This document shows positions 9,917 through 17,940 of a stretch of 64,000 nucleotides of DNA, piece after piece. A program made the position numbers and the translations under genes. How positions within the stretch are numbered: the stretch's first letter is position 1; each line of letters starts with the position of its first letter. This stretch comes from Gemmatimonadota bacterium. GTDB lineage: Bacteria; ARS69. A model generated the notes under the pieces. It was not told the DNA's origin and did no database searches. It saw only the letters and a program-made list of their open reading frames with translations. The stretch lies in NCBI GenBank assembly GCA_030747075.1, contig JASLLL010000008.1:24842-88841 (forward strand). Direction: 5' to 3'.

Positions 9917-9944
9917 CTGGCACTCCTACCCTTGGGAGTGCCAG
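9917..9944 (+). promoter_or_regulatory. CIRCE-like operator for HrcA
   Basis: Perfect 10-bp inverted repeat: CTGGCACTCC (9917-9926), an 8-bp gap, GGAGTGCCAG (9935-9944). The core matches the CIRCE consensus (TTAGCACTC...GAGTGCTAA) with GC substitutions at the outer positions; measured between the consensus 9-mers the spacer is 10 rather than the usual 9 bp. It lies between the -10 box and the hrcA start, indicating autoregulation of the heat-shock operon. Confidence 0.8.
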
Positions 9945-9965
9945 ACCGCATGGGGGAGAGGCTTG

Positions 9966-11003
9966 ATGGCCGCTGGAAAGCTCAATCCAAGGCAGAGGAT
10001 CGTCCTTGCGACGATTGTGCGTGGGCACATTGAGTCGGCCCAGCCGGTGGGTTCGCGCTGGGTGGCCCGGCGCTGCGGGCTGGGGCTGTCGCCCGCATCG
10101 ATCCGCAACTGCATGATGGATCTGGAGGAAATGGAGCTTCTCACGCACCTCCACACTTCCGGCGGACGGCTTCCGACGCACGCGGGGTACCGCGTCTTCG
10201 TGGATGAACTCATGGGGCGAGGAACGCTTCCCGGCGCCACGCGGAGACGGGTGGAGGACTCGCTTCGGGAGGGCCGCGCGGGGAGTCTGGAAACGCTGCT
10301 CGATCAGGCGTGTACGCTTCTCGGGCAGATCTCGGAGCAACTGTCGGTGGTCCTGTCCCCACGGTATGACAAGAGCCGCGTGGATCGCATTGAACTGAAC
10401 CAGGTGGACGAGCGGCGCCTCCTGGTGGTATTCCGCATGGCCTCCGGGCTGGAGCGCACCGTCGTTGCGGGAATGCCGGACGACATCGGCGAAGACGATA
10501 TGCGTCAGACGCTTCAGATCATGAACGGCGTCGCCAGGGGCCGGACGCTGGCGGACCTTGTTGCCCTTCGCGATGACGAAGAGGTGCGCGTCATGCTTCG
10601 CGGGTTGCGCGTGGCGTCCTCGGTGTATGCCGGGGCGCGGGAACTGGAGAACGACGAATCCAACGAGCACTTCCACATGTGGGGTGCGTCGAACATGCTG
10701 TCGCAGCCGGAGTTTGAGGATCCGTCGAGGCTGCGCGGAGTCTTCCGCGCGCTGGAACAGAGGCAGACGCTCTACGGGCTCTTTGAACCGACGCGGCACC
10801 GGCGGAGCGTCTCGATCACGATCGGCGAGGAGAACGAAGTGGAGGAACTCCGGGATTGCAGTGTCGTCTCGGTGAGCTATCGGTTTGGTGAGTTCGGCGG
10901 GTCGGTCGGTGTGATCGGACCGGCTCGGATGCCGTACGAGTTCGTGGTGTCCATCGTGGATCATGTGGCGCAGACCGTCGGGCGGATCCTGGTGCCGCAG
11001 TAG
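9966..11003 (+). CDS. hrcA: Heat-inducible transcription repressor HrcA
   Basis: About 345 aa, normal family length. HrcA binds CIRCE elements and represses chaperone operons; GroEL assists its folding. The N-terminal winged helix reads LNPRQRIVLATIVRGHIES and then AQPVGSRWVAR, with the recognition helix LSPASIRNCMMDLEEM and SGGRLPTHAGYRVFVD, all typical. The C-terminal GAF-like dimerisation region has SVSITIGEENEVEEL and SVVSVSYRFGE, ending in VGVIGPARMPYE. ATG 9966 is preceded by GGGGGAGAGG; a TTG lies one codon upstream. It is first in hrcA-grpE-dnaJ and is very likely self-repressed through the upstream inverted repeat. Confidence 0.96.
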   Translation: MAAGKLNPRQRIVLATIVRGHIESAQPVGSRWVARRCGLGLSPASIRNCMMDLEEMELLTHLHTSGGRLPTHAGYRVFVDELMGRGTLPGATRRRVEDSLREGRAGSLETLLDQACTLLGQISEQLSVVLSPRYDKSRVDRIELNQVDERRLLVVFRMASGLERTVVAGMPDDIGEDDMRQTLQIMNGVARGRTLADLVALRDDEEVRVMLRGLRVASSVYAGARELENDESNEHFHMWGASNMLSQPEFEDPSRLRGVFRALEQRQTLYGLFEPTRHRRSVSITIGEENEVEELRDCSVVSVSYRFGEFGGSVGVIGPARMPYEFVVSIVDHVAQTVGRILVPQ

Positions 11004-11031
11004 CCGGATTGCCGGCGGGAAAGAGGAAGAG

Positions 11032-11736
11032 TTGGCGAAGAAGAATGCGGACACTGCACCCGGCGCGAAGGAAGAGCCCGCCGCGGTGGAGACCCCCGCG
11101 AAGAGCGACTCCGCGGAGAATCTCGCGGACGCTCCGGACAGAGAGGATGAGACCCCGGCCGGGGAGGCGCCCCCCGAGACTCCGGAGGAAGCCGTCGCGC
11201 GGTTGGAGGCGGAACTTGCCGAGGCACGCGATCGCTCCCTTCGGACGCTCGCGGAGTTCGACAACTTCCGAAAGCGGACGGAGCGCGATCGCATCGCGAT
11301 TCGGGAGCGGGCTGTTGCGGAGGTGCTCTGTGAGCTGCTCGACATATCGGACAATCTGGAGCGCGCGCTGGACCAGCCGAAAGAGGGAGTGCCCGCCGCC
11401 TTTCTGGAAGGGATGGAACTCATCGCGCGGGGAGTTCGGGATATTCTCGACCGACGCGGGGTGGAACGAATCGTGACCGGGGGAGCACCCTTCGACCCGC
11501 GCGTCCACGAGGCTCTCGCCCAGCAGCCGTCCTCCGATTGTGAACCCAACACGGTGCTCTCCGAAGTCCAGCCGGGGTATCGCGCGGGCGAGCGAGTTCT
11601 TCGGCCCGCCAAGGTGATCGTGGCGCGCGCAAGCACCGAGGCGGACGCGCCGACGGACGGGGCGGCGGACGAGGCGGCAGACGGGGCGGCAGACGCGCCG
11701 GCGGACGCGGCGGCAGACGGGGCGGCAGACGAATGA
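11032..11736 (+). CDS. grpE: Nucleotide exchange factor GrpE
   Basis: About 234 aa. GrpE dimers release ADP from DnaK. The acidic N-terminal extension is followed by the long coiled coil ([20 protein letters not shown]) with the signature [13 protein letters not shown] and the beta-domain motif [14 protein letters not shown] ... [21 protein letters not shown] take TTG at 11032 as start since a strong purine-rich site (GGAAAGAGGAAGAG) precedes it and an upstream frame overlaps hrcA. Unusual: a C-terminal tail of about 30 residues made almost only of Ala and Asp ([18 protein letters not shown]), beyond the normal end of the protein. The stop overlaps the dnaJ start. Confidence 0.93.
   Translation: MAKKNADTAPGAKEEPAAVETPAKSDSAENLADAPDREDETPAGEAPPETPEEAVARLEAELAEARDRSLRTLAEFDNFRKRTERDRIAIRERAVAEVLCELLDISDNLERALDQPKEGVPAAFLEGMELIARGVRDILDRRGVERIVTGGAPFDPRVHEALAQQPSSDCEPNTVLSEVQPGYRAGERVLRPAKVIVARASTEADAPTDGAADEAADGAADAPADAAADGAADE
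11641..11733 (+). repeat. Low-complexity GCGGACG/GGCGGCAGACG repeat in the grpE tail
   Basis: Imperfect direct copies of GGGGCGGCAGACG and GCGGACGCG-like units, encoding the Ala-Asp tail of GrpE. Such tracts expand and contract by slippage. Confidence 0.7.
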
Positions 11737-12890
11737 GCCCGACGAAACGCGACTATTACGAAGTACTCGGAGTCGAACGCGGTGCCTCGGTCGAGGAGAT
11801 CAAGAAGGCGTATCGGAAGAAGGCGCTCGAACATCATCCGGACCGGAATCCGGGTGACGCCGGTGCGGAGGAGAAGTTCAAGGAGGCCACCGAGGCGTAC
11901 GAGGTTCTTCACGATCCCGAGAAGAGGCAGCGGTACGACCAGTTCGGGCACGCCAGTGTTTCCGGCCAGCCGGGCGGCGGCGGATTCGGCGGACAGGGCT
12001 TTGATCTGTCCGACGCACTTCGCGCCTTCATGCGTGACTTCGGCGGGTTTGAGGATGGGTCCGGCGGGGGGTTTGGGGATGTGTTCGGCAGGGGTAGTGG
12101 ACCCGGCCGAGGACGGAATCTCCAGGTGCGGATTGTGCTTTCGCTGGAAGATGTCGTGGAGGGCGTGTCGCGCAAGATCCGTTTGAAGCGCATGGGTTCC
12201 TGCTCCGACTGCAATGGGTCCGGCGGGAGAGCCGGTGCCGGCCCCACCGCCTGCGGACAGTGCGGCGGGAGTGGCCAGATTCGTCGCGTTCAGCGCTCAC
12301 TCCTCGGGCAGTTCGTGCAGGTGGCTCCGTGCGGCGCGTGCCGCGGAACCGGTCGCGCCGTCGGAGATCCGTGCCCGGCGTGTCGGGGTGAGGGGCGCCG
12401 CGAAGTTCGGGAGACGATCTCCGTGGAGATTCCTGCCGGAGTCGCCGAGGGGAACTACATCCCCATCCCCGGCAAGGGGAACGCCGGGCGGCATGGCGGG
12501 CCGGCGGGCGATCTCATCGTGGTGATTGAAGAGAAGCCGCACGAACTCTTCGAGCGGCACGGCGACGATGTCGTCTGCGATGTTCCCGTCTCTTTCCCGA
12601 TGGCGGTTCGCGGAGGGCATGTGGAAGTGCCTACGCTGCGCGGAGTGGCCAGTCTCACGATTCCGGCGGGAACACAGTCGCATCAGGTCTTCCGGCTTCG
12701 AGGACAGGGCCTCCCGCACCTGCACTCTTCGCGGAAGGGAGACCAGCATGTGCGCGTTCGCGTCTGGACCCCGAAGAAACTCTCCCGTGAGGAGAAGCTC
12801 ATCCTCGACAAGCTCGGGGAGATCATGAACGAAAAGACACCCGCCCCCTGTGGAGGACTCTTCGATCGGATTCGTGACACCTATTGCTGA
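11733..12890 (+). CDS. dnaJ: Chaperone protein DnaJ
   Basis: About 385 aa, full-length class I J-protein. J domain (residues 6-70) with the HPD motif in [11 protein letters not shown], then the Gly-rich linker ([11 protein letters not shown]), then the zinc-binding domain with four CxxCxGxG repeats: [32 protein letters not shown]. The substrate-binding domain follows ([20 protein letters not shown]). It delivers unfolded clients to DnaK and stimulates its ATPase. Start ATG overlaps the grpE stop (ATGA), so translation is coupled. dnaK is not next to it and must be elsewhere in the genome. The C terminus ends with an unusual [13 protein letters not shown]. Confidence 0.96.
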   Translation: MSPTKRDYYEVLGVERGASVEEIKKAYRKKALEHHPDRNPGDAGAEEKFKEATEAYEVLHDPEKRQRYDQFGHASVSGQPGGGGFGGQGFDLSDALRAFMRDFGGFEDGSGGGFGDVFGRGSGPGRGRNLQVRIVLSLEDVVEGVSRKIRLKRMGSCSDCNGSGGRAGAGPTACGQCGGSGQIRRVQRSLLGQFVQVAPCGACRGTGRAVGDPCPACRGEGRREVRETISVEIPAGVAEGNYIPIPGKGNAGRHGGPAGDLIVVIEEKPHELFERHGDDVVCDVPVSFPMAVRGGHVEVPTLRGVASLTIPAGTQSHQVFRLRGQGLPHLHSSRKGDQHVRVRVWTPKKLSREEKLILDKLGEIMNEKTPAPCGGLFDRIRDTYC

Positions 12891-12933
12891 TCCGGCTACG
12901 CTACGCTTCGACACTTCACATGGGAGGAACAGA

Positions 12934-13392
12934 ATGAACACTCGAATCTCTCGCCGCGTCACGGTAGCGGCGGCTCTTCTTGTCACGATGATGTTCGTGA
13001 CCTTCTCTCCCGCGCAGGCGGGGATCACCGAGGTTCGCGAGGGCGACGCCAACCCCATGGTCTCCGTCTTCAAGTCCACCGCGTATGGCGGGCTGGCCGG
13101 GTGGCTTCTCGGGGCTGCCATCGAGCTCATCAGCGAGGACATTCACTCCGACTCCGCGCGATGGGGCTTCATCGGCGGGACGATGTTCGGGTTCGGATAC
13201 GGCGTTTACCACATCATGCACCGGCCGGAACCGGTGGCCCTCCTCGATCTGGAGGATGGACACTGGGCGGTGGCGGTGCCGACCGTGGAACTGGCGGTCG
13301 TGCGGCCGGATTCCGGTACGCCGCTGGCACCTTTCGCGCGTGACGAATCCGTGCGGGAGCTTCGCGTTCCCCTCGTCGGGTTCGCGTTCTAG
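12934..13392 (+). CDS. Exported protein of unknown function
   Basis: About 152 aa. The N terminus is a clear signal peptide (RRVTVAAALLVTMMFVTFSP followed by AQA). The mature part has two glycine-rich hydrophobic stretches (YGGLAGWLLGAAIELI and WGFIGGTMFGFGYGVYHIM) that could be membrane-spanning or outer-membrane associated, then a charged beta-rich C terminus. ATG 12934 is preceded by GGGAGGAAC. I recognise no family. It stands 43 bp after dnaJ and 5 bp before rsmE, so it is likely part of the same transcript. Confidence 0.7.
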   Translation: MNTRISRRVTVAAALLVTMMFVTFSPAQAGITEVREGDANPMVSVFKSTAYGGLAGWLLGAAIELISEDIHSDSARWGFIGGTMFGFGYGVYHIMHRPEPVALLDLEDGHWAVAVPTVELAVVRPDSGTPLAPFARDESVRELRVPLVGFAF

Positions 13393-13397
13393 CCTGC

Positions 13398-14150
13398 GTG
13401 GACCGCGTCTTCGTTCCCGCGTCGGCCATCGACGGCGATCGGGCCTTGCTGGAAGGCGAGGCCCGTCGTCACGCGGGGGGTGCGCTTCGTCTTCGCGCGG
13501 GGGATCGCTTCCTGGCGACGGACGGGGCGGGGCGTGAGTTTCTTCTGGAGACCGAAGACGCCGGGCGGCATCGCCTTTGCGCGCGCGTGGTGGAAACGCG
13601 CACGCCTGTCCCCGGGCCGGGCGCCCTCCTGACGCTGGCGATCTCCCCTCCGAAGGGAAGTCGCATGGACACCGCAGTCGAAAAGGCGGTCGAGTGCGGT
13701 GTGGGCCGTGTGATCCCCATCGAGTGCGAACGGTCGGTGGTGCGCGCGCGTGACGATTCCGCCCGCGCGCGGCGGTGGCAGCGGATCGCGCGCTCCGCCA
13801 CGGTTCAGTCCGGCGGCGTGACGGTCCCCGAAGTGGATCGGTTTCGTTCGTTCGCAGCGGCCCTCGCGGATCTCTCGACCGCCGGGGTGGTTCTTCTGGC
13901 GCACGCTGCCGGGGGGGCGGTTCCCGTGGCCGAGGCGCTGGGTCCGGGGGATGCGGCCGTCGGGGTCGGCATTTTCGTCGGGCCGGAGGGCGGGTTCTCT
14001 CCCGGTGAAGTGGAAGTTGCTGTAGAGCGGGGGGCGACGCTCGTCACGCTGGGAGACACGCGCCTTCGGACGGAGACTGCGGGAATCGTCGCGGTGGCGC
14101 TTGCGGTGGCGGCGCTGGCCCGCGGCGGCCCCCATCACAGGGAGGGTTGA
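13398..14150 (+). CDS. rsmE: 16S rRNA (uracil1498-N3)-methyltransferase RsmE
   Basis: About 250 aa, the usual length. RsmE methylates N3 of U1498 in 16S rRNA using SAM. The N-terminal PUA-like domain includes EARRHAGGALRLRAGD; the SPOUT domain contains PPKGSRMDTAVEKAVECGV and VIPIECERSVV, then the trefoil-knot SAM site: FVGPEGGFSPGEVEVA and TLGDTRLRTETAGI. Start is GTG 13398. It follows the exported gene by 5 bp and the HIT gene follows by 2 bp. Confidence 0.94.
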   Translation: MDRVFVPASAIDGDRALLEGEARRHAGGALRLRAGDRFLATDGAGREFLLETEDAGRHRLCARVVETRTPVPGPGALLTLAISPPKGSRMDTAVEKAVECGVGRVIPIECERSVVRARDDSARARRWQRIARSATVQSGGVTVPEVDRFRSFAAALADLSTAGVVLLAHAAGGAVPVAEALGPGDAAVGVGIFVGPEGGFSPGEVEVAVERGATLVTLGDTRLRTETAGIVAVALAVAALARGGPHHREG

Positions 14151-14152
14151 GC

Positions 14153-14494
14153 ATGGCCGAGTGCATCTTCTGCGAAATCGCCGCGGGGAACATCCCCTCC
14201 ACGAAGCTCCACGAGGATGACCAGTGCGTGGCGTTTAAGGACATCGCTCCCGCCGCGCCGACGCATCTGCTGGTCATCCCCAGAGAGCACCTCGCCAGCC
14301 TGGACGACGCCGATGAAGAGCACGGGGCGCTCCTGGCGCGGATGCTTCTGGTTGCGAAAAGGCTCGCGGGGGAGCGCGGGCTGGACGAGGGGTACCGGGT
14401 CGTGATCAATCGCGGCGTCCACGGCGGGCAGACGGTGGATCACCTGCACATCCATGTGCTGGGCGGCCGCCCGATGACCTGGCCTCCGGGCTAG
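14153..14494 (+). CDS. HIT-family (HinT-like) nucleotide hydrolase
   Basis: About 113 aa. The opening CIFCEIAAGNIPSTKLHED and the histidine triad HLHIHVLGG identify a HinT-type purine nucleoside phosphoramidase. Start ATG 14153 follows GGAGGG. Its stop codon and that of the opposing Rrf2 gene share the palindrome CTAG at 14491-14494. Confidence 0.94.
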   Translation: MAECIFCEIAAGNIPSTKLHEDDQCVAFKDIAPAAPTHLLVIPREHLASLDDADEEHGALLARMLLVAKRLAGERGLDEGYRVVINRGVHGGQTVDHLHIHVLGGRPMTWPPG

Positions 14495-14988
14495 TCCTCC
14501 GACGGCGGTTCCGGGACTCCCGGCTGGACGGACGCGGGCCGATCCCCGCCCTCCTCTGTGGGGGGCAGGTTGCGCTTCATTTCCATGGTGTCCGCCATGT
14601 CGGAAAGCGCGAGTTCCTCCACATTCCCGAGGAAGGTCTCCCGGAAGCGTTTCCAGATGTCGTGCATAGGGCAGTGGGCGTCGTCGCGGCATTCATCCAG
14701 CCCCACGACGCACCGGTTCCGGATGTTGTCGATCCCGTCGATGGCATCCACGATTTCGACCACCCGCACTTCGTGGGGAGGCTTCGTCAGCAGGAACCCC
14801 CCTCCGGGACCTCTGAGCGCCCGCACCATACCCTTGTAGGTCAGTTGATTGAGGATCTTCGCAAGGAAGTGTCGGGGAATGCCCTCCGTCTCCGCGATGT
14901 CCTTCACCTGGACCGGGGCATCCTTCCCGTAGAGGGCCAGATGGGTCAGCGCCCGCAGCGCGTATTCACACGATGTGGAGAAGAACAT
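14491..14988 (-). CDS. Rrf2-family transcription regulator with three-cysteine cluster site
   Basis: About 165 aa. Winged-helix N terminus typical of Rrf2/IscR (CEYALRALTHLALYGKDAPV, then IPRHFLAKILNQLTYKG and the wing RGPGGGFLL). Three cysteines at 93, 100 and 106 (NRCVVGLDECRDDAHC) lie where IscR ligates a 2Fe-2S cluster (C-x6-C-x5-C), so a redox or iron-sulfur sensing role is likely. The targets are unknown. It is divergent from the OPT transporter and has its own promoter. It could regulate either itself or the OPT-selenoprotein pair, but I see no operator that proves this. The C-terminal ~30 residues are proline- and acid-rich and probably disordered. Confidence 0.88.
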   Translation of the reverse strand: MFFSTSCEYALRALTHLALYGKDAPVQVKDIAETEGIPRHFLAKILNQLTYKGMVRALRGPGGGFLLTKPPHEVRVVEIVDAIDGIDNIRNRCVVGLDECRDDAHCPMHDIWKRFRETFLGNVEELALSDMADTMEMKRNLPPTEEGGDRPASVQPGVPEPPSED

Positions 14989-15036
14989 GGGTACCTCACT
15001 GGAGGGGTTGCCGGGGAAGGGCGATTCGATCCGAAG

Positions 15037-15066
15037 ACACTAGTGCCCGGGGGAAGCGGTCGTCAA
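15037..15066 (-). promoter_or_regulatory. Promoter of the Rrf2 gene
   Basis: On the minus strand TTGACG (complement of 15061-15066) and TAGTGT (complement of 15037-15042) are separated by 18 bp, about 50 bp ahead of the Rrf2 start. Confidence 0.55.
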
Positions 15067-15204
15067 GGGTCCTTGACCGGGGGCGGTTACGGGGATCTCG
15101 CGGTGGGCGGAGCGGAAAATCCGGGCTGGCCCGCCTGTCATCGCCCGGGATAGAGTCCCCCGCGAACGGTTTTCCCCGATGCCTCACCCATCAGGAGGAC
15201 ACAG

Positions 15205-17160
15205 ATGCCCGAATCCCCCGCGCCCGAGAGCCGCACGCAGATGACTCTGCCGCCGGAGGCCTACGAGGAACTGCCGGAGGGAGCGTCCTTTCCTTCGGTC
15301 GTCCCGGCTTCGCAGTCGCCCCGGGAGTTCACCGCCAAGGCGGCACTCATCGGTATTCTCGTGGGGATTGTCTTCGGGACCGCGAACGCCTATCTGGGCC
15401 TGAAGGTGGGGCTGACGGTTTCGGCCAGCATCCCGGCCGCAGTGATTGGCGTCGCCGTGTTTGGTGTGCTCCGCCGGGGGACGATCCTGGAGACGAACAT
15501 CGTCCAGACGATCGGCTCCGCCGGGGAGTCGCTGGCGGCGGGGGTGATCTTCACGCTGCCGGTGCTCTTTCTGTGGGGCCTGGCGCCCGGCTTCTGGCCG
15601 ATCTTCCCGCTGGCGCTCCTGGGGGGGCTCCTGGGTGTTCTCTTCATGATCCCGCTGCGTCGGTATCTCATTGTGCGGGAGCACGGGCGGCTCACCTACC
15701 CGGAGGGGACGGCGTGCGCGGAGGTTCTGGTCGCGTCGCAGGCGGGCGGTTCGCAGGCGCGGCAGCTCTTCGCCGGAATGGGGGTCGGAGCGCTCTACAT
15801 GGCCGCGACCAAGTTCCTTCGCCTGTGGCCGGAGGAGCCGGATGTTCAGATCCACGGCTCCGGGTACCGTACCTCCTTCGGCGGCAGCCTCTCCCCTGAA
15901 CTGCTTGGCGTGGGGTTCATCATCGGGCCGAGGATCGCGGCGGTGATGCTGGCGGGCGGGGTGGTCGGGTGGGGAGTGCTGATCCCTCTCATCTACCTGT
16001 TTGGCGATAGCGTGAACGCGCCGGTCGCTCCCGAGACCACGGCCCTCATCCGCGACATGGGCCCCTTCGAGATCTGGAGCCGGTATCTGCGCTACATCGG
16101 CGCGGGCGGGGTGGCGTTCGGGGGTCTCTTTACGCTGGTGAAGTCCTCGCCGGTCATCGTTCGCAGCTTCCGGATGGCGGTCCAGAACCTCCGGTCCAGG
16201 GGATCGGGCGAGGTTCATGTCCCGCGCACGGAACGGGATCTTCCCATCACCTGGGTCGCGGCGGCCGCCGGTGCGATGGCGCTTCTGGCCGCGTTCCTCC
16301 CGCTGAAGGTACTGGGCGGGCATATCGGAATCGTGGCGGGCGTCTGCGTCGTGGTTTTCGGCTTCTTCTTCGTGACCGTCTCCTCGCGCATTGTCGGTCT
16401 GCTGGGATCTTCGTCGAACCCCATTTCCGGCATGACGATCGCCACCGTTTTGGTCTGTGCGCTGCTCTTCGGCGGGACCGCGATCGGACTCGACGCGAAG
16501 ATCACCGTGCTGACGATCGGCTCCCTGGTGTGCATTGCCGCGGCGATCGCGGGCGACACCTCGCAGGATCTGAAGACGGGACATCTCGTCGGGGCGACCC
16601 CCCGGAAGCAGCAGATCGGCGAAGTCATCGGCGTCGTGACCGCCGCGCTGGCGATGTCCACCGTGCTGACGCTCTTCCGCGACGGGATTGTCTCGGGCGC
16701 GTTCAAGGCTCCCCAGGCGAACCTGATCCGGCTCGTGATCGACGGCGTGCTGGAGGGGAGTCTCCCGTGGGGACTCGTCTTCACCGGGATGTTCCTGGCG
16801 TTCTGCGTGGAGATCATGGGGCTGCCGACACTGGCCTTCGCCGTCGGGCTCTATCTTCCTGTGCATCTTGCGGTTCCGATCATCGCGGGGGGGCTCATCC
16901 GGCTGGTCGTGGAAAAGCGTTTCTCCGGGGAGGACCGTGCGGAGCGGCGCGAGCGGGGCGTCCTGTACTCATCGGGACTGATTGCCGGAGGTGCGCTGGT
17001 GGGCGTGCTGGCTGCGGGCTTCGCATTCAAGGAGTTCGTGCCTTTCCCGGGGCTGCATGAGCCAGCGCCCCATGTCTGGCACTGGGCGACGGCGGCGTTC
17101 CTCGGCATGGCCGCGACGCTTGCCGTGCCCGTGCTGCGGTCATCCAGGAAGGGGGGCTGA
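15205..17160 (+). CDS. OPT-family oligopeptide/metal-chelate transporter
   Basis: About 651 aa with some 14-16 hydrophobic segments. OPT family features are visible: EFTAKAALIGILVGIVFG followed by ANAYLGLKVGLTVSASIPAA, ETNIVQTIGSAGESLAAGV, and GTACAEVLVASQAGGSQA. The DLKTGHLVGATPRKQQIGE loop and LPWGLVFTGMFLAFCVEIMG follow in the second half. Bacterial members import peptides or possibly iron-chelate complexes; the substrate is not predictable. ATG 15205 is preceded by AGGAGG. The selenoprotein-like gene starts 1 bp after its stop, so both belong to one transcript. Confidence 0.92.
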   Translation: MPESPAPESRTQMTLPPEAYEELPEGASFPSVVPASQSPREFTAKAALIGILVGIVFGTANAYLGLKVGLTVSASIPAAVIGVAVFGVLRRGTILETNIVQTIGSAGESLAAGVIFTLPVLFLWGLAPGFWPIFPLALLGGLLGVLFMIPLRRYLIVREHGRLTYPEGTACAEVLVASQAGGSQARQLFAGMGVGALYMAATKFLRLWPEEPDVQIHGSGYRTSFGGSLSPELLGVGFIIGPRIAAVMLAGGVVGWGVLIPLIYLFGDSVNAPVAPETTALIRDMGPFEIWSRYLRYIGAGGVAFGGLFTLVKSSPVIVRSFRMAVQNLRSRGSGEVHVPRTERDLPITWVAAAAGAMALLAAFLPLKVLGGHIGIVAGVCVVVFGFFFVTVSSRIVGLLGSSSNPISGMTIATVLVCALLFGGTAIGLDAKITVLTIGSLVCIAAAIAGDTSQDLKTGHLVGATPRKQQIGEVIGVVTAALAMSTVLTLFRDGIVSGAFKAPQANLIRLVIDGVLEGSLPWGLVFTGMFLAFCVEIMGLPTLAFAVGLYLPVHLAVPIIAGGLIRLVVEKRFSGEDRAERRERGVLYSSGLIAGGALVGVLAAGFAFKEFVPFPGLHEPAPHVWHWATAAFLGMAATLAVPVLRSSRKGG

Positions 17161-17161
17161 G

Positions 17162-17764
17162 ATGCCCTGGATCGCCCAGGTGGAGGATGACGAAGCGGCC
17201 GGTCTTCTGAAGAAGGAGTTCGACGACGCACGGCGCCGTTCCGGGCGCGTCTGGAACATCGTCCGGATCATGAGCGCGAACCCCCGCGTGCTCTCCGCCA
17301 GCATTCGCCACTACGCGGCGATCATGCTCGGCTCGTCGCCGCTCTCGCGCGTCCGAAGGGAGATGCTCGCCACGGTGGTCGCGAGCGAAGTGGGCTGCCG
17401 GTACTGAACCCGCGCCCATGCACACGACCTCCGGGCAGAGGTCGCGAAGGAGGGAGTGGCGGAAGGCGAGGCGGAGCGACTTGCGCACGCGGTAGCGCGC
17501 GACTGGCGCGCGGCACCGCTTTCGGAGGCCGACCGGGCGCTGTGCGCTCATGCGGCGAAGCTCACGCACCACATGGCGGCGACGGGGCCCGAAGACCTTG
17601 ACGCGCTGCGAGATGCCGGGTTCGACGATGTCGCCATCCACGACGCCACCCAGGTGATCGCGTACTTTCACTACATCACCCGGATCGCGGAGTCGCTGGG
17701 TGTGGAGCCGGAGAGCGAGATCCCCGCCTACGGAGAAACCACCGACACGCGTGACTCTCCGTGA
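17162..17764 (+). CDS. AhpD-like/carboxymuconolactone-decarboxylase-family peroxidase-related selenoprotein (in-frame TGA = Sec82)
   Basis: One frame of 201 codons encodes a normal-length AhpD-like 'peroxidase-related' protein if the in-frame TGA at 17405-17407 is read through. Sequence before it: MPWIAQVEDDEAAGLLKKEF ... REMLATVVASEVGCRY; after it: TRAHAHDLRAEVAKEGVAEG, then AERLAHAVARDWRAAPLSEA and later DATQVIAYFHYITRIAESLG. The family's active site is E-x3-C-x2-C-x3-H; here Cys79 and His86 are intact and the TGA is exactly at the second Cys, giving C-R-Y-U-T-R-A-H. A hairpin suited as bacterial SECIS lies at 17425-17444. The protein would be a thiol/selenol peroxidase or disulfide reductase. 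Reading it as a pseudogene is less likely because both sides are intact and in the same frame. Confidence 0.87.
17425..17444 (+). promoter_or_regulatory. Candidate bacterial SECIS element
   Basis: Perfect 7-bp stem CGACCTC (17425-17431) / GAGGTCG (17438-17444) with a 6-base loop CGGGCA; a G sits at the second loop position, 26 bases after the TGA. Distance, stem length and loop guanine match what SelB requires in bacterial SECIS elements. It lies inside the coding sequence, as expected. Confidence 0.75.
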
Positions 17765-17782
17765 CCACGATGGCGCGGGGGG

Positions 17783-17819
17783 CTTGACAAGCGGCTCTTT
17801 GCGCCATACCTTTGTCAAG
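17783..17819 (+). promoter_or_regulatory. mutS2 promoter within an inverted repeat
   Basis: TTGACA (17784-17789) and TACCTT (17807-17812) are 17 bp apart. The -35 region is one arm of a perfect inverted repeat, CTTGACAA (17783-17790) and TTGTCAAG (17812-17819), whose second arm overlaps the end of the -10 box. This may be an operator or coincidence. The transcript would lead into mutS2 after about 120 bases; otherwise the 17765-17940 gap shows nothing. Confidence 0.65.
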
Positions 17820-17940
17820 CTCGCGGGTTTCGGGCGGATCGAAACCCCCCAAGCCATTGACCCATAGCAAGTTACCTGACACGCCCGGACCGCCCGTCCT
17901 CGGACCGGCAGCCCGGGTTGTCGTGTCTTCCCCGGGGACC

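Noticed and set aside
17405-17407. Reading the TGA as a nonsense mutation making an AhpD-like pseudogene
   Set aside because: The TGA replaces exactly the second active-site Cys, both halves are intact and in frame, and a SECIS-like hairpin follows. Kept as the main alternative until Sec machinery is confirmed.
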